From NCBI RefSeq assembly GCF_003315205.1, contig NZ_QNRR01000022.1:1-62068 (forward strand): 62,068 bases of DNA. The letters run 5' to 3'. Each line of letters opens with the position of its first letter. The first letter of the stretch is position 1. The notes beneath the pieces are model-generated. The model was not told the origin of the DNA. It made no database searches and saw only the letters and a program-made list of their open reading frames with translations. A program made the translations under genes and the position numbers. This document shows, in pieces, positions 15,314 through 23,611 of this stretch. This DNA is from Roseimicrobium gellanilyticum. GTDB lineage: Bacteria > Verrucomicrobiota > Verrucomicrobiia > Verrucomicrobiales > Verrucomicrobiaceae.

Positions 15314-16039
15314 ATGAAGACCAATCAACGAATCGCGAGAGGCACCGGTGTGACCATCATGGCGGCTCTACTCACCACATGGCTGCCACAGCAATCACTG
15401 CAGGCAGACTGGCATCGTAGCGGCAGCATTCACCGCTCCGCGCACATCGATGCCCACGGATGGGGCGGTGGGGGACATGTGGATGTGAACCGCAGCTTCC
15501 ATCGCGATGTGGATGTGCATGGACATGGTGGCAGCTGGGACGTGCACCGCGACATCCATCGGGATGTGGATATCGACGTCCATAATCACGATCACTTCTG
15601 GGGTGGTGTGGCCGTGGGTGCCGCGACCACACTCGCGGTCGGCGCCATGGTGCATGCCCTGCCTCCCACACACACGACTGTGGTGGTGGCGAATCAGCCC
15701 TACTACTACGACGCCGGGGTGTACTACCGGCCCGCACCGAGCGGGGGGTATGTGACGGTCGCTGCTCCCATGGGCGCGGTGATTGCCACGCTGCCGCCAG
15801 GTGCCGTGTCAGTGGTGCTGGGGAACCAGAGCTTCTTCTACAACAGCGGCGTGTACTACCAGCAGCAGGGCACGGCCTTCATCGTGGCTCCCGTGCCCAT
15901 TGGTGTCGTTGTGCCCTCACTCCCTCCCGGAGCACAAGCCACGGTCATCAATGGCCAGACCTACTTCAACTTCCAGGGAACCACCTACCAGCCGGTCTTC
16001 ATGAATGGGGCCACCTCCTACATCACGGTGAAGATCTGA
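15314..16039 (+). CDS. Secreted His-rich protein with three tandem repeats (DUF6515-like)
   Basis: 241 residues with a signal peptide (cleavage after LQA). Residues ~30-95 are dense in His, Asp and Gly in HxDxHG / HRDVD units, suggesting metal binding. A hydrophobic Gly/Ala segment (~95-115) follows. The C-terminal ~120 residues are three repeats of about 43 residues, each with a NQ/NG-x-x-[FY][FY] strand, a GVYY or GTTY step and an LPPGA ending (ANQPYYYDAGVYYR; GNQSFFYNSGVYYQ; NGQTYFNFQGTTYQ). The pattern recalls DUF6515. Function unknown. It follows the DUF2092 gene by 17 bases, so they are co-transcribed. Confidence 0.78.
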   Translation: MKTNQRIARGTGVTIMAALLTTWLPQQSLQADWHRSGSIHRSAHIDAHGWGGGGHVDVNRSFHRDVDVHGHGGSWDVHRDIHRDVDIDVHNHDHFWGGVAVGAATTLAVGAMVHALPPTHTTVVVANQPYYYDAGVYYRPAPSGGYVTVAAPMGAVIATLPPGAVSVVLGNQSFFYNSGVYYQQQGTAFIVAPVPIGVVVPSLPPGAQATVINGQTYFNFQGTTYQPVFMNGATSYITVKI

Positions 16040-16071
16040 CGTCGGTGTAAACAAAGCCATCACACCACACC

Positions 16072-17430
16072 ATGAAACGGACCCTCACCTTCGCCGCCTC
16101 GTGTCTGCTCATGGCATGGCACGGGGCCGGCCATGTCGTGGCTCAGGCTCCGGCCCCGGCTCCCACTCCGACGCCTGCCGCGCCCCAGCCTTACCAGGCG
16201 ACCGACCCCACTGGGCAGGCAGCGGCAGCAACGGCCCCAGTGCCTGTAGGGAAGTTCGAAACTCCGCCGGTGCTGGTGGCCCCTGCCATTCTGCAACCGC
16301 AGTATCACCGGGGTGCCTACCACACGGTGCGTCCTCAGGTAAGCACGTATGCGGGACGCAACAGCTACACCATCGATTCGCAGTTCGGAGTCTTCTATGC
16401 GGAGGGGAATGCGGAGCTCATGGCGCGAGTCGCGGAGATCAACGCCATCGCAAAGCTGCAGTCTGTATCCAAGTCGGATGAATATGCGAAAGCCCTCGAG
16501 CGCGCCGCGAAGAGCCCGGTGACCTTTGCCAAGAACCTCGCTACGGACCCGGTGAACACCATCGAAGGCGTGCCGAAGGGCATCTTCAAGTTCCTCCATC
16601 GCACCGGCGCTGCCGTGAAGGAGAAGGTGGAGGGGCGTGAGACCAGTCCCTATGAGGACAACACCATGGAGAGTGCCATCGGCTTCTCCAAGTCCAAGCG
16701 CGATCTCGCCGCGCGTCTCGGTGTGGATCCCTACTCGTCGAATCCCGTCTTCCAGAAGGCCATCAATGGCGTCGCCTGGGCAGCCTACGCAGGCAACATG
16801 ACCCTTGCCGCAGTGCTCGCTCCCGTGGATGGCGGCGCGGGCACCGTGGTCACCACCGTGCAGGTGAGTGATGTAGCCACGAATGCGCTACGCGACATGA
16901 GCCCCAATGACCTGCGGCAGATGCACAAGAAAACGCTGCTGGGCATGGGTGTCTCAGAGCCGGTCATCGATGGCTTCCTGCGCAGCCGCGCCTTCTCCCC
17001 CACGCACCAGCTGTCATTGGTCACTGCGCTCAGTCAGTTGAAGGGCACGGCGGGACCGGAGTGGTTCCTGCAAACGGCCACACGTGCTTCGGATGATGAA
17101 GCGGATGCCTTCTTCTACACACGCAGCGCGCAGCTGATGGCGCTGCAGCACAAGACCACACCCATCGCCACCATCTACACGCTGAATGACCTGCCCGTCT
17201 GTTTTGCGCGGGATGGCACCCTCATCGTGCCCCTGGAGTGGGACTACGCCTGCTGGACCCAGGGAGCATCGGACTTCCTGCAGCGCGTGCGCCTGGCCAA
17301 CTACCGCGGTGCCAAGGTGACCGGTCATCGCGTGGTCATCACCGGCGTGGCCTCGCCGAAACTGAAGGAGGAGCTCGCCAAGCAGCAGGTGGTCCTCATT
17401 GAAAAAGCCCTCCCGGGTCCGCTGCTCTAG
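16072..17430 (+). CDS. Unrecognised secreted protein, copy A of a paralogous pair
   Basis: 452 residues: signal peptide (to ~VVAQ), a Pro/Ala-rich linker (APAPAPTPTPAAP), then a large globular part that I cannot assign. It shares with the protein at 27574 a set of blocks in the same order: YTIDS (99), EGVPKGIFKFLHR.G, SKRDLAARLGVDPYSSN (D219), SRAFSPTHQ, DAFFYTRSAQLMAL, LPVCFARDG, PLEWDYACWT and ITGVASP (423). The long shared C-terminal half suggests a folded enzyme-like or scaffold domain. Both copies lie next to sulfatase and transporter genes in the same block. Confidence 0.8.
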   Translation: MKRTLTFAASCLLMAWHGAGHVVAQAPAPAPTPTPAAPQPYQATDPTGQAAAATAPVPVGKFETPPVLVAPAILQPQYHRGAYHTVRPQVSTYAGRNSYTIDSQFGVFYAEGNAELMARVAEINAIAKLQSVSKSDEYAKALERAAKSPVTFAKNLATDPVNTIEGVPKGIFKFLHRTGAAVKEKVEGRETSPYEDNTMESAIGFSKSKRDLAARLGVDPYSSNPVFQKAINGVAWAAYAGNMTLAAVLAPVDGGAGTVVTTVQVSDVATNALRDMSPNDLRQMHKKTLLGMGVSEPVIDGFLRSRAFSPTHQLSLVTALSQLKGTAGPEWFLQTATRASDDEADAFFYTRSAQLMALQHKTTPIATIYTLNDLPVCFARDGTLIVPLEWDYACWTQGASDFLQRVRLANYRGAKVTGHRVVITGVASPKLKEELAKQQVVLIEKALPGPLL

Positions 17431-17493
17431 CCCGCGCATCAACCGCACCTGCTAGCCAAACATTTCGCCATCAACACCTCTCCCACCCACTCC

Positions 17494-18306
17494 ATGAAAT
17501 CAGCCACCACCACGCTCTTTGCCTCGTTGCTTGCCTTCACAGCAGGCAGCCTCCCCATGAGCTCCCGCGCGCAGGATCACGATGCTGCCGAGCTGGCGAA
17601 GCAGCTCTCCAATCCCGTGGCGGCTCTCATCAGTGTGCCGTTTCAAAACAACTTCGAGTGGGGTGGGGGACCAGAGGGGGATGGCTTCCGCTACCTGCTG
17701 AATTTCCAGCCCGTGGTCCCCATCACCTTGAATGAGGAGTGGAACATGATTTCGCGCACCATCGTGCCCTTCATTTCCCAGGAGGACATGATTGGCCGCA
17801 GCAGCCAGACAGGCTTGGGAGACATCACGCAGAGCCTCTTCTTCTCCCCGAAGAATCCGGGACCCGGCGGCTGGATCATCGGCGTTGGTCCCGCCTTCCT
17901 CATTCCCACGGCCACAGATGACCTGCTGGGCACCGAGAAATTTGGTCTTGGACCCACGGCCGTGCTGCTGAAGCAGGCACACGGTTGGACCTTTGGCGCA
18001 TTGCTCAATCACATCTGGTCTGTCGCAGGGGATGGCGATCGCGATGACGTCAGCTCCACCTTCGTCCAGCCCTTCCTCTCCTACACTACGAAGAAGCAGA
18101 CCACCTTCACTCTCAATTCTGAGTCCACGTATGACTGGGAGCACGAGCAGTGGACTGTGCCTGTCAATCTAAGCGTGGCGCAGTTGGTCAAGATTGGCGG
18201 CCATCCGTACCAGTTCCAGCTCGGCGCCAAGTACTACGCCGATGGTCCCGAGGGCACGCCCGACTGGGGCGTGCGCTTCTCGGTCATCTTCCTGTTCCCG
18301 AAGTGA
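17494..18306 (+). CDS. Outer-membrane barrel, transporter-like, copy 1
   Basis: 270 residues with a signal peptide (cleavage near SSRAQ). The mature start AELAKQLSNPVAALISVPFQ is typical of a family often labelled 'transporter' or, misleadingly, 'neuromedin U'. Gly- and aromatic-rich strands follow (WNMISRTIVPFISQ; GLGDITQSLFFSPK; GLGPTAVLLKQ; GALLNHIWSVAG), and the chain ends in a strand (VRFSVIFLFPK). A clear paralogue is encoded at 21304. Localisation to the outer membrane is well supported by pattern; the cargo is unknown. It lies directly upstream of a sulfatase. Confidence 0.82.
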   Translation: MKSATTTLFASLLAFTAGSLPMSSRAQDHDAAELAKQLSNPVAALISVPFQNNFEWGGGPEGDGFRYLLNFQPVVPITLNEEWNMISRTIVPFISQEDMIGRSSQTGLGDITQSLFFSPKNPGPGGWIIGVGPAFLIPTATDDLLGTEKFGLGPTAVLLKQAHGWTFGALLNHIWSVAGDGDRDDVSSTFVQPFLSYTTKKQTTFTLNSESTYDWEHEQWTVPVNLSVAQLVKIGGHPYQFQLGAKYYADGPEGTPDWGVRFSVIFLFPK

Positions 18307-18391
18307 TCTCCCATGGTCCCACAATGACATCGCAGCAACACCTTTGCCTATCTCTCATCAGTCAGTACACCCACCCAACTCCAAAACTACA

Positions 18392-19954
18392 ATGAGACGA
18401 ACATCACTGATAGCCAACTTGCTGTTGGCCGCCTCACTGGCGATTTGCGCATCAGCATCCGCGCAGACCGGAGGCAAGAAACCCAACATCCTCGTGATCT
18501 GGGGTGATGACATCGGCACCTGGAACACCAGCTTCTGGAGCCGGGGGATGATGGGCTATCAAACGCCCAACATCGACCGCATCGCCAGGGAAGGCGTAGC
18601 CTTCACCGACTACTACGGTCAGCAGTCCTGCACGGCCGGACGAGCTGCTTTCATCGGTGGCAATGTGCCTGTGCGAACCGGCATGACCAAGGTCGGGATG
18701 CCCGGCGCGAAGGAAGGCTGGCAGAAGACCGATGTGACGATGGCCACGGTGCTGAAGTCACAGGGCTATGCCACCGGCCAGTTCGGAAAGAATCACCAAG
18801 GCGACCGTGACGAACATTTGCCAACGCAGCACGGCTTTGATGAGTTCATGGGAAACCTCTATCACCTCAACGCCGAGGAGGAGCCGGAGCACGAGGACTA
18901 TCCCGGCGACATGGTGATGGCGGACGGGAAGACCTTTAAGCAAAAGTTCGGTCCCCGCGGTGTGCTGAAATGCACTGCCGACGGAAAGATCGAAGACACC
19001 GGCCCGCTGACGCGCAAACGCATGGAAACCGTGGACGAGGAAACGCTCGCCGCGACCAAGGATTTCATCCAGCGGCAGGTGAAGGCGGATAAGCCCTTCT
19101 TCTGCTGGTTCAACACGACGCGCATGCACTTCCGTACGCATGTGAAGAAGGAGCACCGCCACAAAGGGAATGACGAGTACACCGACGGCATGATCGAGCA
19201 TGACAACATGGTCGGCGATGTCCTGAAGTTCCTTGATGACAACAAGCTCACGGAGAACACCATCGTGATGTACTCCACGGACAATGCGCCGCACTACAAC
19301 GCGTGGCCCGATGGTGGCACCGTGCCCTTCCGCAGTGAGAAGAATTCCAACTGGGAAGGCGCTTATCGCGTGCCTTGCTACGTGCGCTGGCCCGGACACA
19401 TCCCTGCGGGCACGGTGCTCAATGGAATCGTCTCGCACGAAGACTGGCTGCCGACGTTTGCGGCCATTGCTGGTGCGCCGGACATCAAGGAAAAGCTCGC
19501 CGCCGGTGTGGAGCTGAATGGGCGTAAATACAAGAACTACATCGATGGCCACAACCAGCTCGACTACATCACTGGCAAAGTGAAGGACTCGCCTCGCCGT
19601 GAGTTCATGTATGTGAACGACGACGGCCAGATCGTCGCCATCCGCTACGACGCATGGAAGGCGGTGTTCCTCGAGAATCGTGGTCACGCCTTTGAAGTCT
19701 GGCGCGAGCCCTTCATCGAATTGCGTGTACCGTTGCTCTTCAATCTGAAGCGCGATCCATTCGAGAAGGCCCAGCACAACGCGAACGTCTACAACGACTG
19801 GTTCCTGGATCGCGTCTACCTCCTGGTGCCGATGCAGGTGTATGCGAGCAAGTTCTTGCAGACCATGGTGGACTACCCGCCAAGCCAGACACCTGGCTCA
19901 TTCAACCTCGAGAAAGTTCAGAAGCAAATCGAGGCCTCCATGGGCGGCAAGTAA
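18392..19954 (+). CDS. Secreted arylsulfatase, copy 1
   Basis: 520 residues. Start 18392 gives a signal peptide ending SASA. Alkaline-phosphatase superfamily sulfatase: metal-binding Asp-Asp in NILVIWGDDIG, the formylglycine signature Cys80-Thr-Ala-Gly-Arg in YGQQSCTAGR, GKNHQGDRDEHLPTQHGFDE, and the late DNAPH/ED..PT motifs. It would hydrolyse sulfate esters in the periplasm or outside after Cys80 is converted to formylglycine. The frame is open upstream to 18194 but that lies in the preceding gene. Similar to the sulfatases at 31087 and 33323, with one extra insert DYPGDMVMADGK. No maturase gene is in the window. Confidence 0.93.
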   Translation: MRRTSLIANLLLAASLAICASASAQTGGKKPNILVIWGDDIGTWNTSFWSRGMMGYQTPNIDRIAREGVAFTDYYGQQSCTAGRAAFIGGNVPVRTGMTKVGMPGAKEGWQKTDVTMATVLKSQGYATGQFGKNHQGDRDEHLPTQHGFDEFMGNLYHLNAEEEPEHEDYPGDMVMADGKTFKQKFGPRGVLKCTADGKIEDTGPLTRKRMETVDEETLAATKDFIQRQVKADKPFFCWFNTTRMHFRTHVKKEHRHKGNDEYTDGMIEHDNMVGDVLKFLDDNKLTENTIVMYSTDNAPHYNAWPDGGTVPFRSEKNSNWEGAYRVPCYVRWPGHIPAGTVLNGIVSHEDWLPTFAAIAGAPDIKEKLAAGVELNGRKYKNYIDGHNQLDYITGKVKDSPRREFMYVNDDGQIVAIRYDAWKAVFLENRGHAFEVWREPFIELRVPLLFNLKRDPFEKAQHNANVYNDWFLDRVYLLVPMQVYASKFLQTMVDYPPSQTPGSFNLEKVQKQIEASMGGK

Positions 19955-19967
19955 TCAAACCCTCATC

Positions 19968-19995
19968 GCGGGACGCCTCACCGGAGGCGTCCCGC
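19968..19995 (+). terminator. 12-bp perfect stem-loop after sulfatase 1
   Basis: Arms 19968-19979 and 19984-19995 (GCGGGACGCCTC and its complement) with the 4-base loop ACCG. Very stable, starting 13 bases after the stop. No T-run, so a rho-type or transcript-end stabilising role is likely. Confidence 0.6.
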
Positions 19996-20032
19996 ACCGC
20001 TTCCCTCGCTCTGATACATCCCGTGCTTCATC

Positions 20033-21307
20033 ATGTTTGAAGGCGTCACCATCCTTACCACCTTTGCCATCGCCATGACCATGGTCGTGCTGATGCCGAA
20101 GCTCATGGAGAGGCTGCGCCTGCCGGCGATTCTTGGCTTCATCATCGCCGGGTTTCTGCTGGGTCCGGCGGCCATGGGCCTCATCAAGGAGGATGGCCCG
20201 GTCATCTACCTGCTCGCGGAGTTGGGGAAACTGCTCTTCATGTTCTTCGTGGGCTTCGAGATCGATCTCGATGACTTCAAGAAGACACGCACACGGTCGA
20301 TCACGTTCGGCGTGCTGACCTTCATCCTGCCCTTTGCCGCCGGGGTGTTGGTGGGCAGGCTCACAGGGTTTGGTTGGAATGCATCCCTGCTCATCGGCTC
20401 GATCATCGCGTCGCACACGCTGCTCGCCTTTCCCATCCTGCAGAAGCTGGGTCTCACGCAGCATCCCACGGTGCTCATGGTCGTGGGCGGCACCATCTTC
20501 ACGGACATCGCCTCCATGCTCGTGCTGGCGGTGACGGTGAGCGTGCACCTCACCGGCTTCTCCTGGAGCTTTCTCGGGAAGGAGATGCTGGAGCTCGCCA
20601 TCTTTGTGCCGCTCATCCTGTTTGGCGCGGGCAATCTCGCGCGCAAGGCCATCATCCGCTACGGGCAGAAGCCCGAGCTGCGCGTGACCATCATGCTGGT
20701 GGTGATTGTGGTGTGCGCGGAGGGCGCGCGCATCATCAACCTTGAGGGCATCGTGGGCGCCTTCCTCGCAGGTATTGCCGTGAAGCGCGCGGTGCGTGGG
20801 AAGTTCGCCGTGGAGCAGTTGGAAGTCACCTCGCAGGCACTCTTCATCCCCGCCTTCTTCCTCACCACCGGCTTCCTCGTGGATCCCGTAGTGCTGAAGC
20901 AGTCCATCACGGAGAGCCCCGGCATGACCTTCGGCATGCTGGCGGGTGTGCTTGCCGGGAAGACAGTCGCGGCCTTGCTCACCGGCCTCATCTTCCGGCA
21001 GTCACGCCCAGAGATGGGAACGGTCGCGAGCCTCTCCTTCCCCCAGATGGCAGCCACGCTGGCTTCTGCCGTGGTGGGTTATCAATGCATCAACAGCCAG
21101 GGCGTACGCCTGCTGGATGCCACCTTTGTAAATGCCTCGGTGCTCATCGTCATCGTCACCTGCGTGCTCGGCCCTATCCTTACGGAGCGCTATGCGAAGC
21201 AGATGCGGCAGGATGCGACGGCTGAGGCGAAAACTTCATCGGCGTCAGAATCAGAGGTCGCCGTTGCGCCGGACGTAGCGACTGAAAGGAGGTCGCTGTG
21301 CTCATGA
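20033..21307 (+). CDS. Cation/proton antiporter (CPA2, KefB-like)
   Basis: 424 residues, about 12 hydrophobic helices and no soluble regulatory (TrkA-N) domain. Characteristic stretches: LRLPAILGFIIAGFLLGP, LLFMFFVGFEIDL, LLIGSIIASHTLLAFPIL, VVGGTIFTDIASMLVLAV and EGIVGAFLAGIAVKRAV. These match monovalent cation:H+ antiporters of the inner membrane that exchange K+ or Na+ for protons. The C-terminal ~25 residues are polar. The stop overlaps the next ATG (ATGA at 21304). Together with HdeD in the same block it points to pH or ion homeostasis; the ion is not known. Confidence 0.9.
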   Translation: MFEGVTILTTFAIAMTMVVLMPKLMERLRLPAILGFIIAGFLLGPAAMGLIKEDGPVIYLLAELGKLLFMFFVGFEIDLDDFKKTRTRSITFGVLTFILPFAAGVLVGRLTGFGWNASLLIGSIIASHTLLAFPILQKLGLTQHPTVLMVVGGTIFTDIASMLVLAVTVSVHLTGFSWSFLGKEMLELAIFVPLILFGAGNLARKAIIRYGQKPELRVTIMLVVIVVCAEGARIINLEGIVGAFLAGIAVKRAVRGKFAVEQLEVTSQALFIPAFFLTTGFLVDPVVLKQSITESPGMTFGMLAGVLAGKTVAALLTGLIFRQSRPEMGTVASLSFPQMAATLASAVVGYQCINSQGVRLLDATFVNASVLIVIVTCVLGPILTERYAKQMRQDATAEAKTSSASESEVAVAPDVATERRSLCS

Positions 21308-22113
21308 AACGCGCACACACTCTGCTGATTCCTGCACTGCTTGGGCTGGCCATGGGCTTGTGCGTGCCTACTTCGCGCGCTGCGGATCCTGAAGCTTCCA
21401 AGCATGATCTCGCCAAGGAACTGAAGAATCCCGTGAGCAGCCTCACGCTGCTGCCCCTCCAGTTCAATGTGGAGGTCGGCGCCGGGGAGGGGCATCCCGT
21501 GGGCACCACGCTGAACATCGAGCCGGTGGTGCCCTTCAAACTCAATGAAGACTGGCGCGTCATCACCCGAGTGGTGGCACCCGTGGTGTATCAGGAATCA
21601 TCCATTCCAGGATTCGACGATGCCTTTGGCCTCAGTGACATCGAGCTGAGCCTCTTCCTAGCCCCGGTGAAGAAGGACGGAGACAGCCTGGTGTGGGGCG
21701 TGGGCCCCATCTTCGAGTTCCCCACCACCACGGACCCGCTGCTGGGGCCGGAGAAGTGGGGCTTCGGCCCCACCGTGGTATTGGTGAAGCAGACGGGCTG
21801 CTGGACCTTTGGCCTGCTGCTCAATCACCTCTGGTCCGTCGGGGGCGCGGGTCCACAGGATGTAAGTGCCTCCTTCATCGACGCGTGGATGAGCTACACC
21901 TGGCGCAGCGGCTTCGCGGTGAATCTGGAGAGCGAGACCACTTATGACTGGGAAGACTCGCAAGCGACCATTCCCATCCGTGCCGGCGTGAGCCAGCTCG
22001 TCACCCTCGGCAGCCAGCCCATCCAGTTCAATCTCGATGGCCTCTACTTCTTCGAGCACGCCCCGGAAGGTCCCGAGTGGGGTGTGAGCTTCACGGTCAC
22101 TTTTGTTTTCTAG
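21304..22113 (+). CDS. Outer-membrane barrel, transporter-like, copy 2
   Basis: 269 residues from the ATG that overlaps the antiporter stop; a GTG two codons earlier is an alternative. Signal peptide ends near SRAAD. It is a paralogue of the protein at 17494, sharing LAKELKNPVSSLTLLPLQF, PVVPFKLNEDWRVITRVVAP, the GLSDIELSLFLAP strand, GPTVVLVKQ..CWTFGLLLNHLWSV and a terminal strand WGVSFTVTFVF ending in Phe. Translational coupling to the antiporter is unusual for an outer-membrane protein and suggests a joint physiological role. Confidence 0.83.
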   Translation: MKRAHTLLIPALLGLAMGLCVPTSRAADPEASKHDLAKELKNPVSSLTLLPLQFNVEVGAGEGHPVGTTLNIEPVVPFKLNEDWRVITRVVAPVVYQESSIPGFDDAFGLSDIELSLFLAPVKKDGDSLVWGVGPIFEFPTTTDPLLGPEKWGFGPTVVLVKQTGCWTFGLLLNHLWSVGGAGPQDVSASFIDAWMSYTWRSGFAVNLESETTYDWEDSQATIPIRAGVSQLVTLGSQPIQFNLDGLYFFEHAPEGPEWGVSFTVTFVF

Positions 22114-22136
22114 GATCTGAATTCCACACATCACGC

Positions 22137-23561
22137 ATGTTTATGAAACACATCACACATCGGCTGCACACGCTCATCCTCGCAGCCACGACGACAGCTC
22201 TGGGCACCGCAGCCTTCGCTGAGGAATTCTCTCCTGAAGAACTCCAGAAGCGCGCCATCCATCGTCGTGCCGTCGAGGCCGTCATCTGGGGCATGCCTGC
22301 CGTGAACTACGAGCGCATGCTACAGGCGACCATCGACAACGGCGGGAAGCTGAACCAGGTCGTCTACTGGTCGCGACCGGTGAATTCGAAGAACCAGACG
22401 CTCACGCCGAATCCGGATACGATCTACCTGAATCCCTTCTATGACACCTCGAAGGGCCCGGTGGTGGTGGAGATTCCGCCAGCTGATGAAAACAATGTGA
22501 TTGTGGGCAGCTTCGATGTCTCGTGGCAGAACGCGCTCGCAGACGTGGGCCCTGCTGGCGAGGACAAGGGGAAGGGCGCGAAGTATCTGCTCCTGCCGCC
22601 GGGATACAAGGAGAGCCCTCCCGAAGGGTACATCGTGCTGCAGTCTGAGACCTATCGCGGCTTCGTGATCCTGCGATCGAACTTCAAGAGCCGCAGCGAC
22701 GCGGACATCAAGTCCGCCGTGGAACACGGAAAGAAGGTGAAGGTCTACCCACTGGGGGGCGATCCAAACTCGACGGTCTTCGTGGATGCCAATGACAAGC
22801 CGTTCGACGCGACGATTCCGTACGACGCGACGTTCTTCGAGTACCTCGACCGCTTCGTGCAGGCAGAGCCCTGGCTCACACGCGACAAGGCGATGATCAA
22901 TCCTCTCAAGACGATCGGCATCGAAAAGGGCAAGCCTTTCAAGCCAGACGCGAAGACGAAAGAGATTCTCGAGAGTGCGGTGCGGGAAGCCCACAGCGTG
23001 ATAGCGCTGCAATATGAGAATGGTTTTGGCACGCCGTTCTTCGAAGGGACACACTGGGGCCTCCCCATCCCGGAGGATACCCGGGATGGATTGGGCAACA
23101 AGTTCGCCGACCCAAACCACTACGGCGTCGATGGCAGGGCGGTCATGTACCACATGGCCTACTTCAGCCCCAAGGTCTTGGGTGCGGGCCAGTTTTATCT
23201 CATGAATCCCTTCGACCAAGCAGGCAAATCGCTGGAAGGGAGCAAGACCTATCGCCTCACCGTTCCGCCGAATGCGCCCATCGAGCAATACTGGTCCGTG
23301 ACCGCCTATGACCGCGAGACACACGCTCTCATAGTAGGCATGTCCCGCCCCAGCCTCGCGTCGAACGACAAAGCCGTGCAGAAGAATGCGGATGGATCCA
23401 CGGACGTCTACTTTGGTCCGAAGGCTCCCGCCGGAAAGGAATCCAACTGGGTGCCGACGGATCCGAAGCGGCAATTTGAACTGCTGTTCCGCCTCTACGG
23501 CCCGAAGAAGGAACTCTTCGAGAAGACCTGGAAGCTTCCCGATGTGGAGAAGGTCGAATGA
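22137..23561 (+). CDS. Secreted DUF1254/DUF1214 protein, copy 1
   Basis: 474 residues from the ATG at 22137 (another at 22143); signal peptide ends TAAFA. The N-terminal DUF1254 part shows AVEAVIWGMPAVNYERMLQ, TPNPDTIYLNPFYDTSKGP and VVEIPPADENNVIVGSFD; the C-terminal DUF1214 part shows MAYFSPKVLGAGQFYL, YRLTVPPNAPIEQYWSVTAYD and NADGSTDVYFGPKAP, ending with an LYGPKKELFEKTWKLPDVE close. This two-domain family is periplasmic and of unknown biochemical role. It is the first of three in tandem. The upstream open frame to 22077 is not used. Confidence 0.9.
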   Translation: MFMKHITHRLHTLILAATTTALGTAAFAEEFSPEELQKRAIHRRAVEAVIWGMPAVNYERMLQATIDNGGKLNQVVYWSRPVNSKNQTLTPNPDTIYLNPFYDTSKGPVVVEIPPADENNVIVGSFDVSWQNALADVGPAGEDKGKGAKYLLLPPGYKESPPEGYIVLQSETYRGFVILRSNFKSRSDADIKSAVEHGKKVKVYPLGGDPNSTVFVDANDKPFDATIPYDATFFEYLDRFVQAEPWLTRDKAMINPLKTIGIEKGKPFKPDAKTKEILESAVREAHSVIALQYENGFGTPFFEGTHWGLPIPEDTRDGLGNKFADPNHYGVDGRAVMYHMAYFSPKVLGAGQFYLMNPFDQAGKSLEGSKTYRLTVPPNAPIEQYWSVTAYDRETHALIVGMSRPSLASNDKAVQKNADGSTDVYFGPKAPAGKESNWVPTDPKRQFELLFRLYGPKKELFEKTWKLPDVEKVE

Positions 23562-23611
23562 GGCTTTGAACCACGCCATTTCCACACACCACAAATCAAC
23601 TCCCCATCCAC

